In this document: piece by piece, positions 44,225-52,919 of the stretch
Layout: each line of letters opens with the position of its first letter
Position numbering within the stretch: position 1 is the first letter of the stretch
Assembly (NCBI GenBank): GCA_965204395.1
Contig: OZ241987.1
Coordinates: 3,720,001 to 3,784,000 of the forward strand
Source of the DNA: Bin87 sp965204395
Lineage (GTDB): Bacteria > Chloroflexota > Dehalococcoidia > Lucifugimonadales > UBA3495
Direction: 5' to 3'
Length of the DNA: 64,000 nucleotides
Notes under the pieces: model-generated
Told to the model about the DNA's origin: nothing
The model's input: the letters and a program-made list of their open reading frames with translations, nothing else
The model's database searches: none
Position numbers and translations under genes: made by a program

Positions 44225-44900
44225 CGTGGGTTATTGTACCTTCAGGCAGACCCTCACGCACTAAACGACGTAGGACAGTTTGTACGTAACTCCAACTCCT
44301 AGCGTTGTGGTCCGCGGCGATGGCGAATGCATATTCGATCCAACTCGCTGGATACTCCTCTTCTGCCGCACGCAACTGCTCAGCGATGCCGTGCCCGAAC
44401 GTTCCGACATGCATCTCATAAAGGGCGAAGATGTTAGCGCGCGATTCCGGTTTAGGCGCTTCCCAAGCGGACTCGGTGGGCTGCGCTGGCCTTGCCGTGG
44501 TGCCGGCAATGGCCGAGGGTTCCAACGCGGTCAATCCGTTGTTGGTCAGGTATTCGGCGATGCGTTCGTCATTGACCCAAATTCTCGTGTCTCCACCGGC
44601 TCGCGCCGCCGCCAGAGTGCCTCGCTGCAGCGATCCAGCCAATGCACGCCGAATGGAGTCATCGCTGCCCAATCCGGCCGCTTTCCGTAGTATGCCATCG
44701 TCCAGCAGATCATCTAGCGACACTGACGGCGGGGCGCCTTGCCGGCCGGCTCCTGAGCCTGACAGGGCTACGACCCGGAGTGCAACTTTCAATTCCGCCG
44801 GATCGTCGATCTCGGCCAGCCAACCTTCCAGTGCAACCGCCGGCACCGGTATCCGCCGGGCGTCGCGCGGAATTACTCGCTGGCGCCCGGGGCGTGCCAT
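44109..44900 (-). CDS. DnaD-like primosome protein
   Basis: Protein of 263 residues. The C-terminal part FALYEMHVGTFGHGIAEQLR, then ASWIEYAFAIAADHNARSWS and YVQTVLRRLVREGL matches the DnaD/DnaB2 domain that binds DNA and remodels replication initiation complexes. The N-terminal 130 residues form a winged-helix-like region (SIRRALAGSLQRGTLAAARA). Its start abuts the dnaB stop and its end overlaps the tandem-ATPase gene, so the three are one primosome operon. The assignment rests on domain pattern and context. Confidence 0.7.
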   Translation of the reverse strand: MARPGRQRVIPRDARRIPVPAVALEGWLAEIDDPAELKVALRVVALSGSGAGRQGAPPSVSLDDLLDDGILRKAAGLGSDDSIRRALAGSLQRGTLAAARAGGDTRIWVNDERIAEYLTNNGLTALEPSAIAGTTARPAQPTESAWEAPKPESRANIFALYEMHVGTFGHGIAEQLRAAEEEYPASWIEYAFAIAADHNARSWSYVQTVLRRLVREGLPEGTITHDEHGKLGINPEAHSRTELVDQYRRLFGRPSWDSDSANR

Positions 44901-46286
44901 CTACGCCACCGATTCTTCGTAGCGCATCAGCTCGTCGAATCGCATCAGCGTGTCGCGGAAATACAGGTGGAGGCTGCCGGTTGGGCCATGCCTGTGTTTG
45001 GCTACGATCAACTCCGCGATGTTGCGGGGAAACGGCCTTCCCGGAGCGTGCTGCTCCCATTCCTCTTCAGTGAAGTTGCGGTCCTCCCGGTAGATGAACA
45101 TCACCACGTCCGCGTCCTGCTCGATGCTGCCGCTGTCCCGCAGGTCGGATAGTTGGGGCCGGTGGCCCGGGCGGTTTTCTACCACTCTGCTCAACTGCGA
45201 GCACGTGAAAACCGGCACCTCCAGGTCGCGCGCTATCGCTTTCAACGACCGAGAGATCTCGCTGATTTCCTGTACCCGGTTTTCCCCATAACCGCGCCGG
45301 CTGCCTTGCCCTTGCACCAGTTGCAGGTAATCGACCACAAGGAAATCCAGCCCGCGTTCCAATTTCAAACGTTGCGCTTTGCTCCGCATTTCCATGGTCG
45401 TCTGGAACGGCGTGTCGTCGATATATATGGGCAGTCCCGACAGCACACCCACCGCGTTGGCGATTACGCTCTCCTCCTGCTCGGACAGCAAGCCCAGTCG
45501 TAGCCGGTGGGAGTCCACTCCCGATTCCGCGACCAGGATCCGCATCGCCACCTGCTCGCGGCTCATTTCGAGGCTGAAGATTCCGCACACGTGCCCGTTC
45601 TTGGCCGCGTTCACGCATATGTTGAGCGCCAGGCTGCTTTTCCCCAAACCTGGCCTGGCGCCGACGATCAGCATATCCGACCGTTGCATCCCTCCCAGCA
45701 GGCTGTCCAAGTCCGAGTACCCGCTTTGCAACGGCGGCATGTCGGTCAACGATACATCGCCGATGTCGCCTTGGAGGTAAACGTCCAACACGGAACTCAG
45801 CGGAACGAAACCCCTTTCGGTGTTCGCGGGCTGCACGCTGAAGAGCACGTCCACCGCTTGGCGCATCGTGTCCTCGGCGTCGGACGAATCCTCGAATCCA
45901 ATCTCAGCGATTCGATTCCCGGCAGCGATGATGCGCCGCTTTGCCGCCGTATCGGCAACAATGCCGGCGTAATACTCCACGTTCACCGACGTTGGAGTTT
46001 CGGCAATCAGTTGACCCAGGTAAGGTAAACCGCCCACCTCGTCCAGGCGGTCGCGCATCTGCAACTCCCGCGCCACCGTGAGTTGGTCGATGGCCTCGCC
46101 CCGCTGCGACACCGAGACGCAGGCGTCAAAGCAGAATTGGTTCCTGGCCCGGTGAAAATCCTCGGCCTTGATGATCGGCAGAACTCGGTGCAGAGCCTCG
46201 CCGTCGATCAGCAGCCCGCCCAGGACGGCCGCCTCCGCGTCGTGGTCGTAGGGCAGATGTCGCTCTGTGTACTGCGCGACAACCAC
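44901..46286 (-). CDS. dnaB: Replicative DNA helicase
   Basis: Hexameric helicase that unwinds DNA ahead of the replisome, 461 residues, normal length and no intein. The N-terminal domain begins RHLPYDHDAEAAVLGGLLID. The RecA-like domain has Walker A GARPGLGKSSLALNI (about residues 208-222), LDFLVVDYLQLVQGQGSRRG (Walker B region, about 312-331) and SQLSRVVENRPGHRPQLSDL. It stands between rplI (6 bases upstream) and the DnaD-like gene, a conserved bacterial order (rplI-dnaB) extended here by loader genes. Confidence 0.97.
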   Translation of the reverse strand: MVVAQYTERHLPYDHDAEAAVLGGLLIDGEALHRVLPIIKAEDFHRARNQFCFDACVSVSQRGEAIDQLTVARELQMRDRLDEVGGLPYLGQLIAETPTSVNVEYYAGIVADTAAKRRIIAAGNRIAEIGFEDSSDAEDTMRQAVDVLFSVQPANTERGFVPLSSVLDVYLQGDIGDVSLTDMPPLQSGYSDLDSLLGGMQRSDMLIVGARPGLGKSSLALNICVNAAKNGHVCGIFSLEMSREQVAMRILVAESGVDSHRLRLGLLSEQEESVIANAVGVLSGLPIYIDDTPFQTTMEMRSKAQRLKLERGLDFLVVDYLQLVQGQGSRRGYGENRVQEISEISRSLKAIARDLEVPVFTCSQLSRVVENRPGHRPQLSDLRDSGSIEQDADVVMFIYREDRNFTEEEWEQHAPGRPFPRNIAELIVAKHRHGPTGSLHLYFRDTLMRFDELMRYEESVA

Positions 46287-46292
46287 GCGACT

Positions 46293-46742
46293 TTATTCCT
46301 CTATGGCGGCGACGACGTTTACCGTGGCCCGGATTTCGCTGGAAAGGCTGAGGACCACCTCGTACTCGCCCGGCTCGCGTATGGGCTCTACCGAGTTCGT
46401 GATTCGTCGGTCAATCGTGCGCTCCAGCATCTCACCCAGCGCGTCCGCGATTCGAGCCCCGCTGATGGGGCCATAGTAGCGGCCCGTGGGGGTAACACGT
46501 CCGGGGATAGTGACGGTGAGGTTGTCCAGGGCTTCGGCCAACTCTTCAACCACTTGCGTTTCCCGCGCCCGTTCCGCATCGCCGGCCGACTTCACCTTGT
46601 CCAGTCGTTTGAGCGTTTCGCTCGTGGCGATTTCCGCCAATCCCTTGGGCAGCAGGTAGTTTCGGGCGTATCCCCGGGAAACCCGCCTGACCTCTCCGGC
46701 CCGCGCCTTGTCGGGAACATCGCGCAAAAATAGCATCATCAT
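46293..46742 (-). CDS. rplI: 50S ribosomal protein L9
   Basis: Large-subunit ribosomal protein binding 23S rRNA near the L1 stalk, 149 residues (147 if the third Met is used). The signature FLRDVPDKARAGEVRRVSRG and YARNYLLPKGLAEIAT in the N-terminal domain is diagnostic. The long central helix and C-terminal domain (VTPTGRYYGPISGARIADAL) follow. It is the first gene of the primosome operon. Confidence 0.95.
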   Translation of the reverse strand: MMMLFLRDVPDKARAGEVRRVSRGYARNYLLPKGLAEIATSETLKRLDKVKSAGDAERARETQVVEELAEALDNLTVTIPGRVTPTGRYYGPISGARIADALGEMLERTIDRRITNSVEPIREPGEYEVVLSLSSEIRATVNVVAAIEE

Positions 46743-46901
46743 TTTGGTGGGTTACTCCATACTCGCGCCGACGTTAAGTGTCACGGGCGGGAGGCGATTT
46801 TCTTTGACGATCCGGGTTCAGTGGGAACCCCGAACTCGATTATAGACTACTGGATATTGGTGGCGAAATCGCCTTATGTCAGACGGTGGGAAGATTCTAT
46901 G

Positions 46902-47831
46902 TCAGACCATGAACACCGGGGCGTCGTCCCGGTTGATTCTGGTTTCGTTGGCGATGCCGTCGCGGATGTGGCGGGGCAACGTGAACATCGCCGCGTGAGT
47001 TTCGCCGTCGTAGTGTCGGAGTTCTTTGGAGATTCGGCTGGACGCCCGATGATTGATTTCGTCGGGCATCAAATGGGGTAGCGGCGAATCGGACCCGATT
47101 CCGAAACCCCAGAGGGTGATGAAAGAAGGTACGTGTGCGTGATACGACAGCGAGTGCTCGAACAAACTGCCCAGCGTGTTCAAGATCGTGGTGAAGCACT
47201 CGTGGAGGCTGAGGTAACCCGCGGGTCCTGACTGTGTGACCAGGATTCCACCTGGTTTCAATCGGGCCCGGGCGATGTTGTAGTACTCCTCGGTGTAGAG
47301 AAGGTACGCCGGGCCGCCCTCCAGGGGGTCCACCAGGTCCATGATCATCACGTCGTATTGTCTGCTGTCGGTCTCCAGGAACTTGCGCGCGTCGTCGTGG
47401 ATAAGCGTGGTACGGGCGTCTTCGAACGCTCCCTGGTGATGTTGCGGCAGATGTTCGCGGCACAACTGCACGACTCGCTCGTCCAGGTCAACCATGACCA
47501 CGCTGTCCACCGTGTTGTGGGCCAGGGTTTCCCGCAGGGTTCCGCCCTCTCCGCCGCCTCCGATGAATACGGTTCGCGGGTTGGGATGCATCAGCATGGC
47601 CGGGTGCACCAAGGATTCATGGTATATGTGCTCGTCCCGCTCCGTGGACTGGGTTTTGCCGTCCAGCAGCAGGCTGCGTCCGTACACCTCCGAATGCACC
47701 ACTTCGACCCGCTGATAGCCGGTGTGGCCGGAATACAGCACATCGTCGACCTTGAGCATAATCGCGAGGTCGGGCATTACGGTTTCGATCACCCACTTGC
47801 CGGTGATCTCTTCCATGGGATAATTGGCCAC
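46902..47831 (-). CDS. speE: Polyamine aminopropyltransferase (spermidine synthase)
   Basis: Transfers an aminopropyl group from decarboxylated SAM to putrescine, 309 residues. LMHPNPRTVFIGGGGEGGTL (about residues 78-97) binds decarboxylated SAM, DARKFLETDSRQYDVMIMDL holds the catalytic acid, and EYYNIARARLKPGGILVTQS follows. The N-terminus EEITGKWVIETVMPDLAIML is a short beta domain. speD lies 66 bases upstream in the same direction and supplies the co-substrate, so both belong to one polyamine operon. Confidence 0.95.
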   Translation of the reverse strand: MANYPMEEITGKWVIETVMPDLAIMLKVDDVLYSGHTGYQRVEVVHSEVYGRSLLLDGKTQSTERDEHIYHESLVHPAMLMHPNPRTVFIGGGGEGGTLRETLAHNTVDSVVMVDLDERVVQLCREHLPQHHQGAFEDARTTLIHDDARKFLETDSRQYDVMIMDLVDPLEGGPAYLLYTEEYYNIARARLKPGGILVTQSGPAGYLSLHECFTTILNTLGSLFEHSLSYHAHVPSFITLWGFGIGSDSPLPHLMPDEINHRASSRISKELRHYDGETHAAMFTLPRHIRDGIANETRINRDDAPVFMV

Positions 47832-47897
47832 GATAAGACCTTACGGAAAATGCGAAGAACCAGTTAGCGTTCGGCTGACCGGTGACGGATTCGACAA

Positions 47898-48287
47898 TCA
47901 GCCAGTCAGTTGAGCCGGTTGCAGTTCGACGACTCGGGCGCCGTTAAGTCCCCTGCGGATCTGTGTAACCTGGGGATCCGTGCACCGCAGCGCCGCGATG
48001 ATGGAATCCGTCGCGTGATCCGGCATGTCCTGGTCGCCGCAAGTAAATATGTCCGCCGCCGCGTACCCCAGCTCGGGCCAGGTGTGGATGGATATGTGGG
48101 ATTCGGCGATGGACAAGACGCCAGTTACGCCCTGCGGCGCGAACTGGTGAAAAGTTTCCCCAACTACGTGCGCGCCCACCTGTTCGGCGGCGTTCAGCAA
48201 TTCCTGGCGAATATATTGCAGATCATTCAAAAGTTGGGGGTCGCAATCTCTGAGTTCCAACAGCACGTGCGTACCTAGTACATTCAA
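47898..48287 (-). CDS. speD: S-adenosylmethionine decarboxylase proenzyme
   Basis: Class 1B (short bacterial) proenzyme of 129 residues. Self-cleavage between Glu62 and Ser63 in LSIAESHISIHTWPELGYAA makes the pyruvoyl group from Ser63, as in well-studied homologues; His68-type and Cys (FTCGDQ) catalytic residues are also present. It makes decarboxylated SAM for the adjacent speE. It is the last core gene before the accessory region to the right. Confidence 0.95.
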   Translation of the reverse strand: MNVLGTHVLLELRDCDPQLLNDLQYIRQELLNAAEQVGAHVVGETFHQFAPQGVTGVLSIAESHISIHTWPELGYAAADIFTCGDQDMPDHATDSIIAALRCTDPQVTQIRRGLNGARVVELQPAQLTG

Positions 48288-48660
48288 TCACCCTTTCCTC
48301 CGTGTAAATTCGCCATCCCGCCGGCAACACGAAGAGCCCTGCACGAACAAAATAGCAGGCAACGATTGTACTCAAACTGCCCACGCTATTCAAGCACGGA
48401 TGCTGCCTCACGCGTACCCAATTAGTCATCGTGAGTAGCGCAACCTGATCCCTGACTGATTCGGCAATCCCGTTGATATAACGCAGTCTCCAGCGACCAC
48501 GGTCCCGCCGTCCCCCACACCGCTGGCGGGGTCGCAATGACAGTTGACGGACAGTGGGCACGCATGAGGAACCGCCGGTGCCAACAGAGCGTGACGAATT
48601 CGTCCAATGGGGATTGCCGCCGGTGGGCAGGCGGGTGGATGGGAAACGGCGGCGCAGCGA
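48288..48660. other. Intergenic region with a solo transposon end
   Basis: No gene seen. The 14 bases CTCACGCGTACCCA at 48407-48420 equal the terminal inverted repeat of the IS4-type element at 54713-55895 (right-end version). They may be a relic of another copy. Confidence 0.4.
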
Positions 48661-49370
48661 CGAGGGGGCGAAAACCAGACAAACAACCGATTCTCGATAG
48701 GGTGGATTTGGGGGCTCAACCGGCGATTTGGAGGGCTCAACGACGCTTGTGGGAGGTGTCGAGTAGCGTGTCGGCGGAGGTTTGGCAGACGGCGCGACGG
48801 TGGCCGATTCGGTCGACGGCGAGGTCCCGGGCGGGTCGGTAGCGGCTATTTCGGTCCGGTGATCGGGCGCGAAAATCTTGGCTGGGACAGGGAAAGCGGG
48901 GCGAAAACTGAACAAAGAACCGATTCTCGATGGGGTGTTTTGGGCGGCTCAACGGGCGTTTAGGAGGGCTCAACTACCCTTTGGGAAGATGTCGACCCGC
49001 GTGTCGGGGGCGGCTTGGCAGCCGGCGCGATGGCGTCTAATCCGATCAACGGCGATGTGCCGGCCATGTCGTCAGCGGCTATTTCGGTCCGGTGATCGGG
49101 CGCGAGAATCTTGGTTCGGGCAGCTAAGGCGCGGCGAAAACCGAACAAAGAACCGGTTCTCGATGAGGTGTTTTTGGCGGCTCAACCGACGATTTTGGGG
49201 GCTCGACGACCCCTTCAGGAGGTGTCAAACAGCGTGTCGGCGGCAGTCCGGCAGTTGGCGGGACTGCGTCTAATCCGATCAACCGCGATGTGCCGGCCAC
49301 GTCGTCAATGGCTATTTCAGTCCGGAGATCGGGCGCGATAATGTTGGACCGGACAGCGAAAACGAGCAAG
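48661..49370. repeat. Three degenerate tandem repeats of about 235 bp
   Basis: Units begin near 48661, 48897 and 49131. Each holds, in order, an ACAAAGAACCGATTCTCGAT-like word, GGCGGCTCAAC, a GCGTGTCGGCGG word, and GGCTATTTCGGTCCGGTGAT followed by CGGGCGCGA. Identity between units is high but every unit has indels, and none keeps a frame throughout, so it is not a protein repeat or CRISPR. The third unit fades near 49370. No origin-like boxes were recognised. Confidence 0.75.
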
Positions 49371-49529
49371 CAACCGTCTTTGCAATCAAGACGCGACGGT
49401 ATCGGGTTTCGAGTGGAGTCCGCTTTTGACCATGCCATCGAGGACGGCCAGGAGCGCCCGCATGCACGCGGCAAGCGCCGTTTTACGTCCTCGAACCCGG
49501 TCCAGCTTGCGATACGGCGAAGGATTGCG

Positions 49530-49774
49530 CTATTTCCTCTCGGCTTCAGCCTGGCCTTGTTGATGGGGCTATGCATCGAATCCTCCGTATCATTCCTGGG
49601 ACCGGAGTGCCGCCTCCACCTCCGTCTTTGGGCGGTTTGGTGAACCAGGGGACGATTCACTACGCTGACGCGCCGTGGGCACCGGTTTTAACCTTGGGGA
49701 TTGTGCTCGTAAATATGGCCGCCTTTTGGGCCATCGTAATTCCGGTAGGCAGAGGTCTGGTCCCTATCCGTTGA
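49530..49774 (+). pseudogene. Remnant of an ABC dipeptide/oligopeptide permease (DppC/OppC-like) C-terminus
   Basis: One frame reads FSLALLMGLCIESSVSFLG, the helix and E-A-A-like loop end of OppC/DppC permeases. After a frame change it continues GVPPPPPSLGGLVNQGTIHY and ADAPWAPVLTLGIVLVNMAA, ending in a normal permease tail (GRGLVPIR) and stop. The match to the family pattern GxGVPPPTPSWGxML is clear, but the N-terminal 200 residues are missing. It is therefore a decayed fragment. Confidence 0.55.
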
Positions 49775-50337
49775 GAAAATGAGATAACCCCCGGTACCCC
49801 TCCGGCACAGCCCGTCGTGCCAGCGGGGTTTCGAAAGGGTTGGCGGTTTCTTGCCGTGGTGGCATTGCTCTATGCTGTCTTCGCCAGCATTCCCCTGCGA
49901 CCCGAGCCTGCGGGGACCAATCCGGGGATGGCGTTGTTCGCGGCGTTGGCGGCATCGGTGGTGGTGTCGGCCGGAAAAGGCATCCCGGTCTGGGCAGTTT
50001 TGAGATCTGACGGCTCCGGGGTCGGGGCGGGCCGGGAACTCACCGGTATCTTCCTGGCGCGGGTCCTTCCGGAGTCGACTGGCTGCATTGGCGCCTCGTT
50101 GACCGCTTTTTGGAGAGACGAGAGCGCTCTACGAGACCTGATTTGCGACACGTTTGCTCGTCTTTACGCAAAATCTACAGAGGATATCGGAAGCGTCCGC
50201 TCTGGGACGGCACCAGATGTGGCAGGTGTCGAAAGGTTATTCCTGCCTGCGGTCTCCCCCTACAGTCAAGAACTCCCGGACGCTCCGTGTGGTCGACCTT
50301 CAAACATCCCCGCCGATACCGCCATAAAATGCGTAGA
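49775..50337. other. Decayed region between two gene remnants
   Basis: An open plus-strand frame from 49817 (MPAGFRKGWRFLAVVALLYA) has a hydrophobic start but no family I recognise, and it runs into the transposase remnant in the wrong frame. Parts from about 50150 (KIYRGYRKRPLWD) may be further pieces of the same transposase. Confidence 0.35.
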
Positions 50338-50606
50338 GTCTAGCAAGATCCGGGAGGGCAGGTATTTTCCCCCGTCCGAGGCGGACTGGAACTACGTCGG
50401 CACAGCGAGAAGGGGCTGTTGGCAGTGATCCAGCGGGCCTCTACGTGGAAGGGTTGTCCACCATGCGGGTGCATGATCTGGTCAAGTCCCTGGATTGTGA
50501 TGGCATATCCGAAAGCCAGGTCTCGCGAATCTGCCGGGACTCGGGCCAAGCGGTGTCCGCTTCAGTCAGACTGGCCCTACCCTTGGACGACGGTCCCTAT
50601 CGGTAG
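50338..50606 (+). pseudogene. Remnant of an IS256/Mutator-type transposase
   Basis: The pieces KIREGRYFPP, then in other frames EKGLLAVIQ and YVEGLSTMRVHDLVKSLDCD-GISESQVSRICRDSG, follow the order of the central part of IS256-family transposases (KLRxGSYFP...AVxxxYVxGVSTRRVDDLV...GISxSxVSRIC). At least two frameshifts separate them, and a stop follows at DDGPYR. The N- and C-terminal catalytic regions are gone, so it is inactive. Confidence 0.65.
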
Positions 50607-50707
50607 GGCCTGTTGACCAATTCATTTTGAAGGTGCGAGGGTTCCAGGATACGCTTGGTCCCGGTTTCAGGTCCTTGAGCAGCACGAAGGCAGCCGCATT
50701 ATCCGTG

Positions 50708-51568
50708 TTAGATTGCTTCGAGTGCCCGCAAATAGGCTTCGGCAGACAGCAGATTCTGACCAGATTCCAGAGCCGCGGCAACGGTGATGCATCCCCACCG
50801 GGCGGCCGCCACTACCGAATCACCGAGTGCTAAGCGAGCGGCAAGTGTCCCCGCAAAAACGTCCCCGGAACCCACCGTGCAGTTGGTGTCCACCGGGTAT
50901 GCCGGCACGTCGGTAACAATCACCCCTTCGGGGGTCCGTTCAGCAACAACGACCCGCGTCTCGCCTCGCTTAACCACCGCAACGCCGAAACCATCGGGTG
51001 GCTGTGCGGCCATGACCTCTTCAAATGAGGACGTTCGGGTATCCACGGCGGCTTCATCTTCATTAGCCAAATAGATGCGTTTGGATACACCCAGTCGTAA
51101 CACTCCACTGGCATCTCGCGCACGCGACAGCCAACCTTGTCTATCCCAAATGACCGTTGTCCGGGAAGCAAGCCCATCCAGCCACCCCTCAGCGAGGGGG
51201 TCAAAATCGGGGATGCCGAATGCTACAACGACCTTGGAATCGGGAAGTGCGGGTATCACAGTCGGAACCGCTTCGGCGGGACGGTACATGGGCGTAGGCT
51301 CCCCTGGACCTTGGCCAGTCGAGTAAGCAAACACCCCGCACATCCCTTCAACGGGAACCACTGCGCTCCTGTCCACTCCGGCCCCATCAAGTATGGTGCG
51401 CACCTTCTCTTCGTCATCGGTGCCCACGTAACTCGCTAAGGCTGTTTCTACTCCAAACCTGGCAGCGGCAACTGACGCTGTGAGCCCGCTGCCACCATAA
51501 CGCATACTTGGTTTGGTGTCAGCGTCGAATATTTCACGAAATATACCTCCAACCACCAAGACGTCCAT
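50708..51568 (-). CDS. PfkB family carbohydrate/nucleoside kinase
   Basis: Ribokinase-fold protein of 286 residues, last gene of the accessory operon. The N-terminus MDVLVVGGIFREIFD and GGSGLTASVAAARFGVETAL (about residues 25-44) form the substrate side. The anion hole and catalytic base are in TNCTVGSGDVFAGTLAARLA (about 227-246), with the usual GAGD changed to GSGD. It would phosphorylate a sugar or a nucleoside. The ATG directly follows the stop of the OGG-like gene with no gap, so they are coupled. In the setting of base-exchange and glycosylase genes a nucleoside or ribose substrate is attractive, but this is inference. Confidence 0.85.
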   Translation of the reverse strand: MDVLVVGGIFREIFDADTKPSMRYGGSGLTASVAAARFGVETALASYVGTDDEEKVRTILDGAGVDRSAVVPVEGMCGVFAYSTGQGPGEPTPMYRPAEAVPTVIPALPDSKVVVAFGIPDFDPLAEGWLDGLASRTTVIWDRQGWLSRARDASGVLRLGVSKRIYLANEDEAAVDTRTSSFEEVMAAQPPDGFGVAVVKRGETRVVVAERTPEGVIVTDVPAYPVDTNCTVGSGDVFAGTLAARLALGDSVVAAARWGCITVAAALESGQNLLSAEAYLRALEAI

Positions 51569-52336
51569 TCATCCGCTCCGAAAGGTTCCTCGCTGCCACT
51601 CCCATATGAACAGGTCGAACGCAGCGGAAGGTGCGTTCAATTCATGACACCAATCCAAGAAAGCTTTTTCTACTGCGTAGTAATCTCGCGGCAGGCGGAT
51701 CTCGTTGCCGATACGCTTGGAATCTTGGAGTGCGCGTACCAGATGAACATCCAGGACGGCCAGTTCGTCTCCCATACCCAGGTTTCGCAGTAACCAGCTT
51801 GCGCTCTTGAGTCCCAACCCAGGACACCCCAAAAGCATCCTTCGGCGGTCCTTGGGGTCATCCCAATAAAGCAGGCATTCTTCAAGCGGTTTGTGGCTGC
51901 GAACCCACCTGCGTGCCTCCACAATGATGGCCGCTTTCCGTTTCGGGAAACGGTATCGCCTAAGTGAGCCATTCGCCCGACGTGGTTCGAACTGAGGAAC
52001 ATCCAGAGTGGCCATGATCTTCTGGAAAAGGTCATCGTCTCTCCAGAATTCCGAGAAGGGCTCCAATTGACGAACTGTGAGCCACGCCGACCTTCCGTGC
52101 TCCTCTGCTATTCCGTATCCGCCGAGCAAGCAAAACAGCAGTTCATCCTCAATATGCTCATGTCGGACAACCCTGGAGGGGATAACGGCCTGACGGTATC
52201 GCCCTTCAACAGATTGCCAATCCCTCTCTAAGTCGAATGTCTTGCCCTGCCAGTGTCCTTGGCTTTCTCCCACAAGAATGTCCACACTTAGGGGCAAGGC
52301 ACGGAATGTGGTAGTAGTATCCTGCTGGGCAGTCAT
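51569..52336 (-). CDS. OGG-like HhH-GPD DNA glycosylase domain protein
   Basis: Protein of 255 residues. The C-terminal half has the helix-hairpin-helix of the OGG/EndoIII superfamily, CPGLGLKSASWLLRNLGMGD (about residues 172-191), followed by ELAVLDVHLVRALQ. The Lys in GLGLKSAS aligns by pattern with the catalytic lysine of 8-oxoguanine glycosylase and the Asp in LDVHL with its catalytic aspartate. No iron-sulfur cysteines follow. It may remove a modified or deaza-guanine base, or bind one. OGG-like genes accompany QueC- and TGT-like genes in type IV CBASS. The start is the ATG at 52336, 87 bases after the preceding gene. Confidence 0.75.
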   Translation of the reverse strand: MTAQQDTTTTFRALPLSVDILVGESQGHWQGKTFDLERDWQSVEGRYRQAVIPSRVVRHEHIEDELLFCLLGGYGIAEEHGRSAWLTVRQLEPFSEFWRDDDLFQKIMATLDVPQFEPRRANGSLRRYRFPKRKAAIIVEARRWVRSHKPLEECLLYWDDPKDRRRMLLGCPGLGLKSASWLLRNLGMGDELAVLDVHLVRALQDSKRIGNEIRLPRDYYAVEKAFLDWCHELNAPSAAFDLFIWEWQRGTFRSG

Positions 52337-52423
52337 GGTCTGAACCTTCCGCGAAGGTAGTTTTCGCGGTCCAATCGGCGTAACTCAATCGGCGTCTTGG
52401 GATTGGCTAGCAACCGCCGTGTC

Positions 52424-52918
52424 CTAGCGGTTTCCCATGGGCATCCATGAGCTCAAATCTAAGGAGGGGATGGCAACCCCATGATTTGTTGTGACCGCCG
52501 GCGTAAGTCGATAGCGCATACCGTCCGTATACGCGACGATGACCTCAAAGTTCTCTCGGTATACAATTTCGATGTCGTTTTCTCGCGTCTTGAGGTCCTC
52601 AAGAACCGCGACCATGCTGACTATGACCTCATGGGGAGGATGCTCCGAGACGCTTGTTGTCTCGAACACGGCGAGGACGTCAGAACTGCCCAACAGTCGG
52701 AGGTTTACCTCGCCTATTCCATTGCGGAGCGCTACCCTGATCGCCTCGAGGCGAGGATCGTCTGTTTCTTCATTAGTGGGATCGACACTGATTGCCTCTT
52801 GTTGGAGGAACAGATTAACCGACGATTCCAATGCACCGTGTCTGATACGTTGCAATGCTTCCTCTACATTCCCCGCACCACCGAGATAGCTTCCCAGACT
52901 GCCTCCGCTGCCGCCCAT
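52424..52918 (-). CDS. Unknown protein with Gly/Ser-rich N-terminus (Met-Gly-Gly start)
   Basis: Protein of 164 residues starting MGGSGGSLGSYLGGAGNVEE, one base after the stop of the TGT-like gene. After Met removal the first residue would be glycine, followed by a flexible Gly/Ser run. The rest looks folded: EALQRIRHGALESSVNLFLQ helix, then RLEAIRVALRNGIGEVNLRL and strands around IEIVYRENFEVIVAYTDGMR. I recognise no domain; it is too short for a CD-NTase. QatB of the QatABCD defence system and type IV CBASS CD-NTases are described as targets of QueC-like proteins through N-terminal glycine, so this may be the target of the QueC-like enzyme (inference). Confidence 0.6.
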   Translation of the reverse strand: MGGSGGSLGSYLGGAGNVEEALQRIRHGALESSVNLFLQQEAISVDPTNEETDDPRLEAIRVALRNGIGEVNLRLLGSSDVLAVFETTSVSEHPPHEVIVSMVAVLEDLKTRENDIEIVYRENFEVIVAYTDGMRYRLTPAVTTNHGVAIPSLDLSSWMPMGNR

Positions 52919-52919
52919 G

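Noticed and set aside
48661..49370. CRISPR array
   Set aside because: Units are about 235 bp, three only and diverged throughout; there are no short direct repeats with unique spacers or cas genes.
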